From Synechococcus sp. CBW1108 (GTDB lineage Bacteria > Cyanobacteriota > Cyanobacteriia > PCC-6307 > Cyanobiaceae), in contig NZ_CP060395.1 of the NCBI RefSeq assembly GCF_015840335.1, positions 2,765,277 through 2,829,276 of the forward strand: a stretch of 64,000 bases of DNA, given 5' to 3'. Below are positions 1 to 9,249 of the stretch, piece after piece. Every line of letters begins with the position of its first letter. Positions within the stretch are counted from its first letter, which is position 1. The position numbers and the translations under genes are program-made. The notes beneath the pieces are model-generated. The model was not told the origin of the DNA, did not search any database, and saw only the letters and a list, made by a program, of their open reading frames with translations.

Positions 1-119
1 AAGGCCAAAAGCACGGTGCTGCGGTAGCGCCAACTGCCGCGCATGTTGCCCAACAGCAGGGCAGCGAGCCGCTCAAGGGCCCGGTTGAAGCGGGTGCGCT
101 GGAGGGGCAGGCGCGTCAC
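1..119 (-). CDS. Ycf20/DUF565-like protein, N-terminal part (cut by window edge)
   Basis: This is the first 39 codons of a gene that continues beyond position 1. The frame reads VTRLPLQRTRFNRALERL and then LGNMRGSWRYRS before a hydrophobic stretch. A short basic, Arg-rich head followed by a membrane segment is the pattern of the Ycf20 (DUF565) proteins of cyanobacteria and plastids. The GTG start shares bases with the TGA stop of the upstream HAD gene (GTGA), which supports both the start and translational coupling. Plant Ycf20 relatives have been linked to non-photochemical quenching; the function here is inferred only. The fragment is too short for firm family placement. Confidence 0.65.
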   Translation of the reverse strand, partial: MTRLPLQRTRFNRALERLAALLLGNMRGSWRYRSTVLLA

Positions 120-868
120 GGCAGGGTGGCCTCCAGCAGCTCATGCAGATAGGAGAGCGTTATCTGGCTGCCCTGGCAAGCGGGTCCCCGCAACACCTTT
201 ACCTGGGGGCCCAGTTCACTTACCACTGCCCGGGCCCGGGCAAAACGCTCCGGAGCCTCAGCAGCGCCGTAGTGGCTGGCCGTGACCAGACAGGCCAATC
301 CGGCCCCATCGGCGGCAGCCAGGCCATGGCCTGAATCCTCCAGGGCCAGCCCCCGCTCGGCGCCAAGCCCCAACTGCCGCAGGGCTAGCAGGTAGGCCTC
401 GCAATCGGGTTTCTTGCGGGCCACATCTTCACCGCACACCCAGAAGCTGAAGCAGTCGGCCAGGCCGCCCAGAACGTGCTCAGAGAGGGCGGCGACGGCC
501 CGGCGGCCGCTGGTGGTGACGATGACCTGGGCTACCCCGGCTGCAGCTGCCTCCCGGATCAGCTCGGCCACCCCAGGCCTGAGGCCCAGCTCGCCTGAGG
601 CCAGAAGCGATGCGTAGTGCTCCTGCTTGCGGGCCTGCAGATCAGCTACCAGGGCAGGGTCGGCGGGGTGGCCCTGCCACTGCTGGAGGGCAACGGCGAG
701 CCGTTCCTGACCGCCGCTGATGGCCAGTAGCTCGCCATAGCGAGCGCTATCCCAGTGCAGGGGCACACCTGCAGCGGCAAAAGCCCGGTTAAACGCCCGG
801 CGATGGCCTTCCCTTTCGGTCTCAGCCAGGGTGCCATCCACATCCCATAACAGGGCCCCCAAGGCCAT
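116..868 (-). CDS. HAD-superfamily hydrolase, CbbY/phosphoglucomutase-like
   Basis: A 250-residue haloacid dehalogenase-type phosphatase. Motif I is LLWDVDGTLAETE at the N-terminus, with the nucleophile and acid Asp pair; motif II is the VTTSGR stretch; the motif III/IV region is KKPDCEAYLLAL followed by ALEDSGHG. The cap domain after motif I (RRAFNRAF, then GVPLHWDSARYGELL) is the CbbY type, whose members act on sugar phosphates such as xylulose-1,5-bisphosphate. Substrate is not decidable from sequence. It is divergent from recJ, and its stop overlaps the start of the Ycf20-like gene, so the two are probably co-transcribed. Confidence 0.88.
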   Translation of the reverse strand: MALGALLWDVDGTLAETEREGHRRAFNRAFAAAGVPLHWDSARYGELLAISGGQERLAVALQQWQGHPADPALVADLQARKQEHYASLLASGELGLRPGVAELIREAAAAGVAQVIVTTSGRRAVAALSEHVLGGLADCFSFWVCGEDVARKKPDCEAYLLALRQLGLGAERGLALEDSGHGLAAADGAGLACLVTASHYGAAEAPERFARARAVVSELGPQVKVLRGPACQGSQITLSYLHELLEATLP

Positions 869-931
869 CGAGCCGAAACGCGTGACGAAGGCAGGTTAGG
901 GGGAGTGCATGGCGGCGTCTTGGCCAGCACA

Positions 932-2851
932 ATGGCATCAACTTGGAAATTGTCGTTGCTGCCAGCCCTAGATGAGCAACGCTGGCATCTGCCTGCCCCG
1001 CTGGCCCCTGGATGTCTGAGCCAGGAGCCGGCTGCAAACCCCCTGCCTGAGGCCCTATTGGCGGTTCTGGGGCGACGGGGCTTCACCAGTCCAGGGCAGA
1101 TCGGGGCCCTGCTCGATCCGCCCGCCGCTCCGGCCGCCGGTCGCCACTTCGCCGATCTGGCCAAGGCCGTGGCCCGGCTCAAAAGGGCCTGCGGCCAGGG
1201 CGAGCAAGTGGCAATTTGCGGGGATTACGACGCCGACGGCATGACCAGCACGGCCCTGCTGGTGGGGGTGCTCCAAAGACTGGGAGCCCGGCCGATCGCC
1301 GCCATCCCCAGCCGCATGGATGACGGCTACGGCCTGAACGCCGCAATGGTCGAGCGCTTGGCCGAGCAGGGTGTGGCCCTGCTGGTGACGGTGGACAACG
1401 GCGTCTCGGCCCTCGAGGCCCTGGAGCGGGCCGAGGCCCTCGGCATCGAGGCGATCATCACCGACCACCACGCGATTCCAGATCCCCTGCCGCCCCACCT
1501 GGCCCTGCTCCATCCCCAGCGAACCCCGGCGGACTCCCCCTATCGGGGCCTGGCCGGGGTTGGCCTGGCCTACGTGCTCGCCTCGGCCCTTTGCAAGAGC
1601 CTGCGTCGGGCCGATGGCCTGAAGATTGCGCTCGACTTGTTCTGCATCGGCACCATCGCCGACATGGCGCCCCTGGTGGGGGTCAACCGGCGCTGGTTGA
1701 TCGATGGCTTGCCCGAACTGGGTCGCAGCCCCCTGGTCGGCCTGCAGGCTCTCCAACAGCTGGCGGGTCTCGACGATGGGCCCTTGAACGCCCAGGCGGT
1801 GGGCTTCCAGATCGCCCCTCGCATCAATGCCGTGGGCCGGCTGGGCGATCCCCAGCTGGTGGTGGAGCTCCTCACCACGGAGGATCCGGATCGGGCCCTG
1901 GCCCTGGCCCGCGAGTGTGAAGCCCTCAACCGGCAACGACGCGAGCTCTGCAGCGCCATTGAGGCCGAGGCCCTGGCCCTGCTGGAGGCAGATGGTCCAC
2001 GCCGGCCGGCCTTCCTGCTGCTGGCCCAGAACCATTGGCACCACGGGGTGATCGGCATTGTCGCCGCCAGGCTGGTGGAGCGATTTGGCCTGCCCGCCGC
2101 CCTGCTGGCTGGGGAGGGCAATGGTCGCCTGCGGGCCTCGGTGCGGGCCCCGCGAGGCTTTGCGGTGGACCAAGCCCTGCAGCACTGTGCGCCCCTACTG
2201 GAGCGATTTGGCGGCCATCCCGCAGCGGGGGGATTCACGGTGCGGGCTGATCAGGTGGCGGCCCTGCATGCCGAACTGGAGGGACTCGCCCAGAGCTGGC
2301 TGCAACAGAGCGGCAGGGGCACCCCGGTGGAACCGGAAGCCCTGCTGGGCCTGGGCCAGGTTGACCGCGATTTCCTGGGCCAACTGCAACGGCTGGAGCC
2401 CTTCGGTATCGGCCATCCAGATCCGGTGTTCTGGAGCCAGGGCTGCCAGGTTGCCTCCCAGAAGCTCTTGCGGGGCGGCCACCTCCAGCTGGAGTTGGTG
2501 CAGGGCGAGCATCGCCTACGGGCCATGGGCTGGCGCTGGCAGGGCCCAGCCAACCTGCCGGCCAGGGTGGATGCGGCCTACCGGCTCAGGCTGGATCACT
2601 GGCAGGGCCAGGAGCGCCTGCAGCTGGAGCTGGTGGGCCTGCGGCCCAGTGCCAGCGAAGCTAACTGCGAGGGGGAAGTGGTGTTGCGGCGCCGCGACCG
2701 CACCTACTGGTGCCGGCGAGCAGGGTCCGGCCTGGTGGTGCGCAACGCGGCCGGTCACGAACTCAGCAGCGAAGAGGCCGCCAGCCATGACCACCCCTAC
2801 GTCCGCGCCCTGATCCAGGATGCGGCCATCGCCCTGGGCCTGGTCGCATGA
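932..2851 (+). CDS. recJ: Single-stranded-DNA-specific exonuclease RecJ
   Basis: RecJ degrades single-stranded DNA 5' to 3' in recombination and mismatch or base-excision repair. The DHH phosphoesterase motifs are present in order: CGDYDADGMTST, VTVDNGVS, the TDHHAIPD signature, and a conserved APRINAVGRLGD. The DHHA1 part carries ERFGGHPAAGGFTV. The length fits, with an OB-like C-terminal part. I prefer the ATG at 932 (MASTWKLSLLP); a GTG at 905 in the same frame would add nine residues. The stop overlaps the next ATG (ATGA), so it is coupled to the ClC gene. Confidence 0.93.
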   Translation: MASTWKLSLLPALDEQRWHLPAPLAPGCLSQEPAANPLPEALLAVLGRRGFTSPGQIGALLDPPAAPAAGRHFADLAKAVARLKRACGQGEQVAICGDYDADGMTSTALLVGVLQRLGARPIAAIPSRMDDGYGLNAAMVERLAEQGVALLVTVDNGVSALEALERAEALGIEAIITDHHAIPDPLPPHLALLHPQRTPADSPYRGLAGVGLAYVLASALCKSLRRADGLKIALDLFCIGTIADMAPLVGVNRRWLIDGLPELGRSPLVGLQALQQLAGLDDGPLNAQAVGFQIAPRINAVGRLGDPQLVVELLTTEDPDRALALARECEALNRQRRELCSAIEAEALALLEADGPRRPAFLLLAQNHWHHGVIGIVAARLVERFGLPAALLAGEGNGRLRASVRAPRGFAVDQALQHCAPLLERFGGHPAAGGFTVRADQVAALHAELEGLAQSWLQQSGRGTPVEPEALLGLGQVDRDFLGQLQRLEPFGIGHPDPVFWSQGCQVASQKLLRGGHLQLELVQGEHRLRAMGWRWQGPANLPARVDAAYRLRLDHWQGQERLQLELVGLRPSASEANCEGEVVLRRRDRTYWCRRAGSGLVVRNAAGHELSSEEAASHDHPYVRALIQDAAIALGLVA

Positions 2852-4185
2852 GCGGACCAACCCTGCAGCTGAGGGGTCTCCAGCTGGCTGGTCTGCTGCT
2901 GCTTGGCCTACTGGTGGGGCTGGCCTGCTGGCCCCTCAACCTGATGGACCACGCCCAGGACCTGCTGTTGCACCAGTTGCCGGGTTTCAGTGGCGACTCC
3001 TGGACGCTCCGCACCCTGGCGATCGCCCTGGCACCCATTGGGGTGATGCCCCTGCTGCTGCTGCTCCAGTCAGGGAGGCTGGCCCGCGGGGCCGGCTCCG
3101 GCATTCCCCAGACCCTCGAAAGCATCGAGAACCCCAGCCAGGCCCCCCTGCTGATGGCACCCTTTGCCACGGTGGCTCGCCTGGCCCTCTGGAGTGCCGC
3201 CAGCCTGGCCCTGATGCCCCTGGGTAGGGAGGGCCCGGTAGTGCAGGTGGGCGCTGCGGTGGCCCACGCCATGCGGCGCCGCTTCCCCAACCTGCTGGCT
3301 GGGATCAGCCCCTCTTCGTTAATGGCAATCGGAGCCGGCGCCGGCTTGGCGGGCGGGTTCAACAGCCCCTTGATGGGCACGGTGTTCGTGTTCGAGGAGC
3401 TCACCGGCCGCTTCCAACCGTCGGTGATCTGGCCTGCGGCTGTGGTGTGCAGCGCCGCTGCCCTGGTCAGCAATCTTGACGGGATCCCGCTGTTCACCCT
3501 GGGTATGGTTCAGACACTCAGACCGGAATGGCAGCAATTGCTCTGGGCCCTGCCCCTCGGTGTGGGCGGCGGACTGCTTGGTGGTCTATTCAGCAGAATC
3601 CTCTGGCAGGGCACCACCCTTCTGCGCCCGCGACTGCGCAAGCGGCCCCTTGCCTGGGGGCTGGGGCTCGGCCTGGCCCTTGGCTTGTTGGCGCTGGCAA
3701 GTGGTGGCTGGAGTGGCGGCGCCGGCGAAGCCCTGATGGTTCAACTGCTTGATGGCCAGGGCATCCTGCCGGTTCCAGGCTCTCCGCTCAGCATCGTCGG
3801 CTGGCTACTGATGCTGCTGGCCCGGATCGGGCCGCCCGTGCTGGCCTTGGCGGCTGGGATCCCTGGGGGCCTGATCGATCCAGCCTTTGCCATCGGGGCC
3901 CTATTCGGCAGCGGCACCATGGAGCTCCTAGGCGCCGATGCCCAGCTTGGCCTGGCCTTGGGAATGGCCTCTGGACTGGCTGGCGCCACCCAGCTCCCCC
4001 TGATGACCGTACTGTTTGCACTGCGCATGGCCGGCGACCAGCAGTGGCTCGTTGGCATCCTCCTGAGCGCAGTGATCGGAGCAGCCATTGGCCGCAAGAT
4101 TCAGCCGGAGCCGATCTATCACGCCCTATGGCAATCGGGCCGAAGCCCAGATCAACTGCCCGATCAGAGGGCGCCGCGGCGGTAG
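2848..4185 (+). CDS. ClC-family chloride/proton antiporter
   Basis: A 445-residue polytopic membrane protein with the ClC signatures in order: GSGIP at residues 83-87, [10 protein letters not shown] at 126-135 with the gating Glu at 128, VFVFEELTG with Glu183/Glu184, and [18 protein letters not shown] near residue 340. The external gating Glu and an acidic residue at the internal proton-glutamate position both remain, so by family knowledge an exchanger is more likely than a passive channel. It begins inside the recJ stop (ATGA). Its last 22 bases overlap psb30 on the other strand. There are no C-terminal CBS domains. Confidence 0.92.
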   Translation: MSGPTLQLRGLQLAGLLLLGLLVGLACWPLNLMDHAQDLLLHQLPGFSGDSWTLRTLAIALAPIGVMPLLLLLQSGRLARGAGSGIPQTLESIENPSQAPLLMAPFATVARLALWSAASLALMPLGREGPVVQVGAAVAHAMRRRFPNLLAGISPSSLMAIGAGAGLAGGFNSPLMGTVFVFEELTGRFQPSVIWPAAVVCSAAALVSNLDGIPLFTLGMVQTLRPEWQQLLWALPLGVGGGLLGGLFSRILWQGTTLLRPRLRKRPLAWGLGLGLALGLLALASGGWSGGAGEALMVQLLDGQGILPVPGSPLSIVGWLLMLLARIGPPVLALAAGIPGGLIDPAFAIGALFGSGTMELLGADAQLGLALGMASGLAGATQLPLMTVLFALRMAGDQQWLVGILLSAVIGAAIGRKIQPEPIYHALWQSGRSPDQLPDQRAPRR

Positions 4186-4271
4186 AAAAGAACGAAGATC
4201 ACGGCAGGCCCCGCCAGGGTGATCAGGGCCAGGGCGGCGAAATTGGCGATCAGGTGGAAGTCGATACCCAT
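4164..4271 (-). CDS. psb30: Photosystem II reaction centre protein Psb30 (Ycf12)
   Basis: A 35-residue single-span membrane protein that reads [11 protein letters not shown], then [21 protein letters not shown]. The [13 protein letters not shown] tail is the Psb30/Ycf12 signature. In photosystem II this subunit sits at the periphery near cytochrome b559 and PsbJ. The frame is open further upstream (to 4352), but the ATG at 4271 gives the usual size, so I reject the 62-residue form. The 3' end overlaps the tail of the convergent ClC gene. Its size makes it easy to miss in automatic annotation. Confidence 0.9.
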   Translation of the reverse strand: MGIDFHLIANFAALALITLAGPAVIFVLFYRRGAL

Positions 4272-4423
4272 GGAAATAACTGCGCTGGAGCGGATCTCAA
4301 CCACCTTAGACGTGGTAGTCACCGGCCGGCTGGCCCCTGGCCCCACTGTCAAGGCTTGTCACAGCGATTGCTTGTCACAGCAGGGTGGGATGGCCTAGCT
4401 ATGGCCGATGGGTCACAAAAGGG

Positions 4424-4795
4424 ATGGGGCAAATCAGGGGAGAGGGGAGTTGGAGCTGCATCAGTGGCTGTGGAGCCTGCTGCCGCCTGGACCCCAGCCA
4501 GCGCCAGGAGGCCATCGCCGCCCTCAGCCCCAGCCAGCAGGAGCAGTATCTGGCGATGGTGGGGGCTGACGGCTGGTGTATTCACTACAACACCGGGTCT
4601 CGCAACTGCCGCATCTACGTCGATCGACCGGATTTCTGCGACGTGGCCAACCTGGTCAAGTTGTTTGGCTCAGCCGGGGATCCCGGAGCTGGCGACAGGC
4701 TGGCGATCGCCTGCTGCAAGCAGCAGATCCGCAGTGAATACGGCGGCCGTGGCAGGGTGATGGGGCGCTTTCTTCGCGCCATTCGAGTCGATTGA
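4424..4795 (+). CDS. YkgJ-family cysteine-cluster protein
   Basis: A roughly 123-residue soluble protein with CISGCGACC near the N-terminus and further Cys at WCIHY, NCRIY, DFCDV and ACC. The CxxCxxCC-plus-Cys layout is the YkgJ-type cluster domain, thought to bind Zn or Fe-S; the biochemical role is not established. The frame is open from a GTG at 4385; I chose the ATG at 4424, just before the conserved Cys block. Its TGA overlaps the ATG of the following transporter subunit (TGATG), suggesting co-expression with the metal exporter pair. Confidence 0.8.
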   Translation: MGQIRGEGSWSCISGCGACCRLDPSQRQEAIAALSPSQQEQYLAMVGADGWCIHYNTGSRNCRIYVDRPDFCDVANLVKLFGSAGDPGAGDRLAIACCKQQIRSEYGGRGRVMGRFLRAIRVD

Positions 4796-5220
4796 TGAGC
4801 AACGAATACGAGCCCGAATCGGCGGGCGAGCTCGCGGGTGAATTGGAAATCGATTCTGGGCAGGCTTCCGCAGAGCTAGAGGAGCTGGCGTCACCAAACC
4901 ACGCCGGGAGCTGGGGAGCCGCCTTTGCCAGCACCTTCACGACGGTTTTTCTGGCCGAGCTCGGCGACAAAACCCAACTGGCAGCCCTGCTGCTCTCGGC
5001 CCAGTCAGGTCGGCCTGGGGTGGTCTTCATTGGCGCCTCCCTGGCCCTGATCTGCTCGAGCCTGGTGGGAGTGCTGCTCGGACGCTGGCTCGCCCGGCTG
5101 ATGGCTCCCCAACAACTGGAGCGCCTGGCCGGAATCCTGATGGTGGCGCTGGGCCTCTGGCTTGGCCGGCAGGCGGTGCTGGGCTTGGTGCCAGCCACCC
5201 CGGACCTGCCCCTCAATTGA
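4795..5220 (+). CDS. GDT1/TMEM165 (UPF0016) half-transporter, subunit 1
   Basis: A 141-residue protein: an acidic N-terminal tail of about 40 residues, then FLAELGDKTQLAALLLS with the family signature E-x-G-D-K-T/S, and three hydrophobic segments. GDT1/TMEM165/Mnx proteins are Mn2+/Ca2+ exporters built from two homologous three-helix repeats. This gene encodes only one repeat and the next gene encodes the other, so a heterodimer is expected. Start is the ATG at 4795, which overlaps the previous stop. A related in-plane TTG lies just before it. Confidence 0.88.
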   Translation: MSNEYEPESAGELAGELEIDSGQASAELEELASPNHAGSWGAAFASTFTTVFLAELGDKTQLAALLLSAQSGRPGVVFIGASLALICSSLVGVLLGRWLARLMAPQQLERLAGILMVALGLWLGRQAVLGLVPATPDLPLN

Positions 5221-5233
5221 TAGGCCCGTAGCG

Positions 5234-5536
5234 ATGACCCTTGCCCTGCTTGCCTCCACCTTCGTCACCGTGTTCCTGGCCGAACTGGGGGACAAGACAC
5301 AGCTGGCCATCGTCAGCCTCAGCGGCACCTCCACCCGGCCGGGGGCGGTGTTTGCCGGCAGTTCGGCAGCCCTGGTACTAGCCAGCCTGCTCGGCGCGGC
5401 AGCGGGGGGCTCGCTGTCTGCGGTGATCCCCACCAATGCCCTGCAATTGGCCGCCTCAGTTGGTTTTCTGGTGATTGGCGTGCAACTGATCCGGCGCTCA
5501 GGAAAACTCGAAAGCGCAGATCAGCCAGCCGACTAA
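5234..5536 (+). CDS. GDT1/TMEM165 (UPF0016) half-transporter, subunit 2
   Basis: A 100-residue partner of the preceding gene, 13 bp downstream. It begins MTLALLASTFVTVFLAEL and carries the second ELGDKTQLAIVSLSG signature followed by two more hydrophobic segments. The two signature copies together match the two repeats of single-chain family members. Cation selectivity (Mn2+ versus Ca2+) is inferred from the family. An upstream in-frame start at 5162 would give a non-conserved head overlapping subunit 1, so the ATG at 5234 is preferred. Confidence 0.88.
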   Translation: MTLALLASTFVTVFLAELGDKTQLAIVSLSGTSTRPGAVFAGSSAALVLASLLGAAAGGSLSAVIPTNALQLAASVGFLVIGVQLIRRSGKLESADQPAD

Positions 5537-5551
5537 GATCACGACATCAGG

Positions 5552-5566
5552 CCACGGTGGCCGTGG
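5552..5566 (+). terminator. Possible terminator hairpin after the GDT1 pair
   Basis: CCACGG-TGG-CCGTGG forms a six-base-pair stem with a three-base loop, 15 bp after the subunit 2 stop. No U-tract follows, so intrinsic termination is uncertain. The rest of the 158-bp gap before the next gene shows nothing I can name. Confidence 0.3.
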
Positions 5567-5694
5567 GCATCGCTCCGAGCCCAGCCCGCCATCAACCAGC
5601 CCGATCCTCCAGCCCGATCAGCTGCCTCCCCATCCACCACCGGCCCATATCCGGGTAATACCTGTGGTGGCCCCGCCAACCAACACTCCCTCCA

Positions 5695-8046
5695 ATGAAG
5701 TTCACGGTCGCCGACCTGCTCGACCAACTTCCAGCCGATGAAGCCCTGCCGCTGCCAAAGCTGGAAAAAGCCCTGGGGCTGAGCCAGCAAGCTGAGAAGT
5801 TGCAGCTCCAGATCGGCCTGCAAGGCCTCAGCAAGCTTGGCCTGATCACCCTGCAGGAATCAGGTGTCGTCCGGCTCCAGGATCCCGAGCTGATTCCTGC
5901 CAGGTTGCGCTGCAGCAGCAAGGGCTTTTGCTTTGCCCTGCGGGAAGACGGCGGCGAGGACATCTATATCCGCGATCACCAGCTCAACCACGCCTGGAAC
6001 GGCGATCGGGTGCTGGTCAAGGTGACCCGAGAAGGGGGCCGCCGCCGATCCCCAGAGGGCGGTGTAAAGTGCATTCTTGAACGCCATACCCCGTCCCTGC
6101 TGGCCCAGGTGGAACAGCTGGAGGACAGGTTGGTGGCCACCCCCCTGGACGACCGGCTGCTGACCGCCGTGGAATTGCCCGGCAGCGATGCCAGCTATCT
6201 TGATAGCGAGCAGAACTCGGTGGTCGAGGTGCTGGTGGATCGCTACCCCGTGGGCCAGTTCGGCCCCCAGGGCCATGTGGCCCGGAGCCTGGCGGTCAAT
6301 GGGGGCGAAGCCGCCGATCTCGACCTACTGCTCACCAAACACCGGCTCCACACCAGGACCCAGGCACCGCGGGCCACCCTCAAGGCCCTGGTGGCCAAAG
6401 ACCGCACGGACCTCACTGACCAGCAGACCCTGCTACTGGATCCCTGGACAGGTAAGGAGGCCCCCGGCCTGCCAGCCCTGGGCCTGGAGCAAAGGGAAGG
6501 GGGCTGGACCCTGTGGCTGCACAGCCCGGCCATCAGCGAGCGCTACACCCCGGGCGGCGCCCTCGACATCTGGCTGCGGGAGCAGGCCGATGCCCTCTGC
6601 GTGGGGCGGGAATGGCTGCCCCTGCTCAGCCCTGCCCTGGCTAAGGCCAGCGCCTTCAAGGTGGGCGAAGCCCAGGCGGCCCTCTCGGTAGCCCTGGAGC
6701 TCAACTCTGCAGGCCAGTTGGAGCACTACCGCTTCAGCCGCAGCATGATCAAACCGGTTGCCAGTGCGGCCGCCGACGCCCTCAATGCCCTGGCCGAGCG
6801 CAAACCCAAAAGTCGCACCCTGCCGGCGGCCCTCAAAGGCCTCAAGGACCAACTGCCCCTGTTGGAACAGCTGGTTGCCCTGACAGCTCTGCTGCGTCAA
6901 GCGCGCCAGGCCAACGGCTCTCTGGACCTGAACCTCCCCCAGCCCGCCATTGACAGCCTGGGGGATCTGGCCGTGCCGGGGCCGGATCTGCCCCTGGAGG
7001 GATGGCTGGTGACCCTGGCGGACCACCACCCGATCGCCCTGCTGCGCGAAGCGGTGTTGGTGGCGGAACGGGCCCTCGGCCAGCATCTGGCCGGACTGGG
7101 CCTGCCGGCGATCTACAGCACCAACGCCAGTGCCGATGCCAGCGACCTCAACGACGTGGCCCGCTCCGCCCTGGCCCTTGACATCCCCCTGGAACTGGGC
7201 GATGAAGGCAATGCCAGCGCCGCCGAACTGGCTGGGGCATTTGCGGGCATAGACCGCAGCCGGTCCCTGCAACAGCAGCTCAAGGCGATCCTCAAACCGA
7301 TGCTGCTCAGCGATGGGCCTGGTGTCCACGCCCTGACGGGGCTGGTGCACGGGGATAGCGCCATTGCTCCCTGGTGTTGCCCGACTCTCCACTACGCCGA
7401 TCTATGGAACCAGCAGCAGCTGGTGCTGCTGCTCACCGAGGGCAAGGACAGGCCCAGCGTGCGCCACAAAACAAGTGTTGACCTTGCCTCCGATGGCTGC
7501 CTGGGCAGCATAGACTGGCCCCTGCTGGCCCCAAGCCAGCTCAGCCCTTACCAGAAGGTGCTGGAGCATGGGCTGGTGCAGCGATTGATCGGCAGGCGGC
7601 GCTTCCTGAGCGAGCTCCAGGCAGACCTGCTGGCCATGCTCCAGGCCCGCCAGGCCGAACCGCTGGTGGGCCAGGTGCTTCCCGGAGTGATCAGCGGGGT
7701 GCAGAGCTATGGCTTCTTCGTGGAGGTGCCTCCTTCCCAGGTGGAGGGGCTAGTGCATGTGAGCTCGCTGAAGGACGATTGGTACGAATACCGCTCCCGC
7801 CAGAACCGCCTGGTGGGTCGCAAGAACCGTCGCACCTACATGTTGGGGGACCAGGTGGAGGTGGAGATCCAGAAGGTGGATGTGCTGCGCCATCAGATCG
7901 ACCTGGCGGTGGTGCTGCCAGAGGGGGAGGAGCCCTACCCAGACGGGCAGGACGAAGCCAGCCGGTACGTAGACAACCGGGGAGAAGACAGCCGTGACGA
8001 TGGGCCAGATCCATTTGCGCCGATAGCGGTTTTGGAAGAGGCCTGA
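5695..8046 (+). CDS. RNase II/R-like (RNB family) protein with degenerate active site
   Basis: 783 residues with exoribonuclease layout: an N-terminal winged-helix-like part, cold-shock-like segments ([21 protein letters not shown], then [12 protein letters not shown]), an RNB-like core, and a C-terminal S1 domain starting near residue 661 ([25 protein letters not shown]). The core region [12 protein letters not shown]...LPALGLEQ aligns with the RNase II stretch that normally holds Asp-x5-Asp-x-Asp-Asp. Only the first Asp is evident and the DxDD cluster is missing. It may bind RNA without degrading it, or use other residues. The acidic C-terminal tail is not part of the S1 domain. Commonly labelled ribonuclease II; activity should be doubted. 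Confidence 0.8.
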   Translation: MKFTVADLLDQLPADEALPLPKLEKALGLSQQAEKLQLQIGLQGLSKLGLITLQESGVVRLQDPELIPARLRCSSKGFCFALREDGGEDIYIRDHQLNHAWNGDRVLVKVTREGGRRRSPEGGVKCILERHTPSLLAQVEQLEDRLVATPLDDRLLTAVELPGSDASYLDSEQNSVVEVLVDRYPVGQFGPQGHVARSLAVNGGEAADLDLLLTKHRLHTRTQAPRATLKALVAKDRTDLTDQQTLLLDPWTGKEAPGLPALGLEQREGGWTLWLHSPAISERYTPGGALDIWLREQADALCVGREWLPLLSPALAKASAFKVGEAQAALSVALELNSAGQLEHYRFSRSMIKPVASAAADALNALAERKPKSRTLPAALKGLKDQLPLLEQLVALTALLRQARQANGSLDLNLPQPAIDSLGDLAVPGPDLPLEGWLVTLADHHPIALLREAVLVAERALGQHLAGLGLPAIYSTNASADASDLNDVARSALALDIPLELGDEGNASAAELAGAFAGIDRSRSLQQQLKAILKPMLLSDGPGVHALTGLVHGDSAIAPWCCPTLHYADLWNQQQLVLLLTEGKDRPSVRHKTSVDLASDGCLGSIDWPLLAPSQLSPYQKVLEHGLVQRLIGRRRFLSELQADLLAMLQARQAEPLVGQVLPGVISGVQSYGFFVEVPPSQVEGLVHVSSLKDDWYEYRSRQNRLVGRKNRRTYMLGDQVEVEIQKVDVLRHQIDLAVVLPEGEEPYPDGQDEASRYVDNRGEDSRDDGPDPFAPIAVLEEA

Positions 8047-8048
8047 GC

Positions 8049-8705
8049 ATGGACGCCGCAGCCAGCAGTGCTCCCGTGGTGCTGGCGGTATCTGGCGCCT
8101 CGGCCCAGCCCCTGGCCCAGCGGGCCCTGCAACTGCTGCTCGAAGCAGGCGAGGCGGTGGAGCTGGTGGCCTCCCGCGGCGCCATCGGCGTGTGGCAGGC
8201 GGAGCTGGGCCTGCGGGTGCCCTCCGAGCCCGTCGCCCAGGAGCGTTTCTGGCGGGAGCGCACCGGCACCAGCACAGGCCAGCTGCGCTGCCACCGCTGG
8301 AATGACCAGGCCGCCGGCATCGCCAGCGGCAGCTATCGCACTCGGGGGATGGTGATCCTGCCAGCCTCGATGGGCACCGTGGGGCGAATCGCCTCTGGGG
8401 TGGCCCTCGATTTGCTTGAGCGGGCCGCCGATGTCCACCTCAAGGAGGGCAGGCCCCTGGTGATCTGCCCGCGGGAGACCCCCTGGAACCTGATCCACCT
8501 GCGCAACCTCACCGCCCTCGCCGAAGCGGGCGCCCGCATCGCCCCGCCGGTGCCTGCCTGGTACCACCAGCCCCAGACCATTGACGACATGGTCGATTTC
8601 CTGGTGATCCGCGTCTTCGATGTTCTGGGCTACGAACTCGGCAGCATGCGCCGTTGGCAGGGGCCACCCCACCAGCCAGGATCTCCAGACGCCCCCTCCG
8701 CCTGA
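8049..8705 (+). CDS. ubiX: UbiX-family flavin prenyltransferase
   Basis: A 218-residue flavoprotein. [16 protein letters not shown] is the N-terminal FMN-binding segment, with [25 protein letters not shown] in the middle and [20 protein letters not shown] after it, all UbiX/Pad1 hallmarks. The enzyme attaches a dimethylallyl group to FMN to make prenylated FMN for UbiD-type decarboxylases. It starts 2 bp after the preceding stop. The role in quinone synthesis is by family; no ubiD is in this window. Confidence 0.92.
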   Translation: MDAAASSAPVVLAVSGASAQPLAQRALQLLLEAGEAVELVASRGAIGVWQAELGLRVPSEPVAQERFWRERTGTSTGQLRCHRWNDQAAGIASGSYRTRGMVILPASMGTVGRIASGVALDLLERAADVHLKEGRPLVICPRETPWNLIHLRNLTALAEAGARIAPPVPAWYHQPQTIDDMVDFLVIRVFDVLGYELGSMRRWQGPPHQPGSPDAPSA

Positions 8706-8717
8706 TTCGGTTCCTGT

Positions 8718-9182
8718 TTGTTGGCCCTGCTGCAACGCCTGCTGCTGCTTCCCCTGCTGGCCCCGCTGCTGATGGTCTTGTTGGTGGGCGCCCTCAATCC
8801 CAGGCCCAGCCTCTCCCTGCGCCTGCTGATCTGGACTTCCCCCACCCTGCCGATCGGCGTCTGGATCGCCCTTGCTGGCGGCGGCGGCGCTGGCCTCAGT
8901 GCCGCTGCAGCCGCCCTGGCCCTTGGCACGGGAGCGGGCACCCCGAGCCGCAAGGGTGGTCGCCCGGCCCCCGAGCGGCCGCAGACCCAGGCGAATGGGC
9001 CGGGTGCCCAACCAGCCTCGGCAGCCGGACCGCCGCGCCCACCGGGGGAACCAGCCCCCACCGTAGCAGTGCCGTTCCGGGTGATCCGCAAGGGTCGCAG
9101 CAACGCCAATCCGGAACCCGTTGGGACCCAGGCAAGGGCCGTGGGCGATGGTTGGGACTCAAGCAGCAATGACGACTGGTGA
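8718..9182 (+). CDS. Hypothetical membrane protein
   Basis: 154 residues starting at TTG (8718, or TTG 8721). Two hydrophobic segments near residues 5-27 and 36-70 are followed by a long Pro/Ala/Gly-rich hydrophilic tail and a charged C-terminus (FRVIRKGRSN, ending SSNDDW). It lies 12 bp after ubiX and is probably in the same transcript. I recognise no family. The low-complexity tail makes composition similar to shadow frames, but position, strand and membrane head support a real gene. Confidence 0.6.
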   Translation: MLALLQRLLLLPLLAPLLMVLLVGALNPRPSLSLRLLIWTSPTLPIGVWIALAGGGGAGLSAAAAALALGTGAGTPSRKGGRPAPERPQTQANGPGAQPASAAGPPRPPGEPAPTVAVPFRVIRKGRSNANPEPVGTQARAVGDGWDSSSNDDW

Positions 9183-9249
9183 GCTGGTGGTGCAGGGCCA
9201 TACCAGACCTGCGTAAGGTTGGGTGAGATGCCGCAAGGGGCCTGCACCG

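Noticed and set aside
1055-2185. 376-codon frame antisense to recJ
   Set aside because: Gly/Gln/His-rich shadow of the RecJ DHH region.
6433-7392. 319-codon frame antisense to the RNB-like gene
   Set aside because: No motif; same composition as other shadows.
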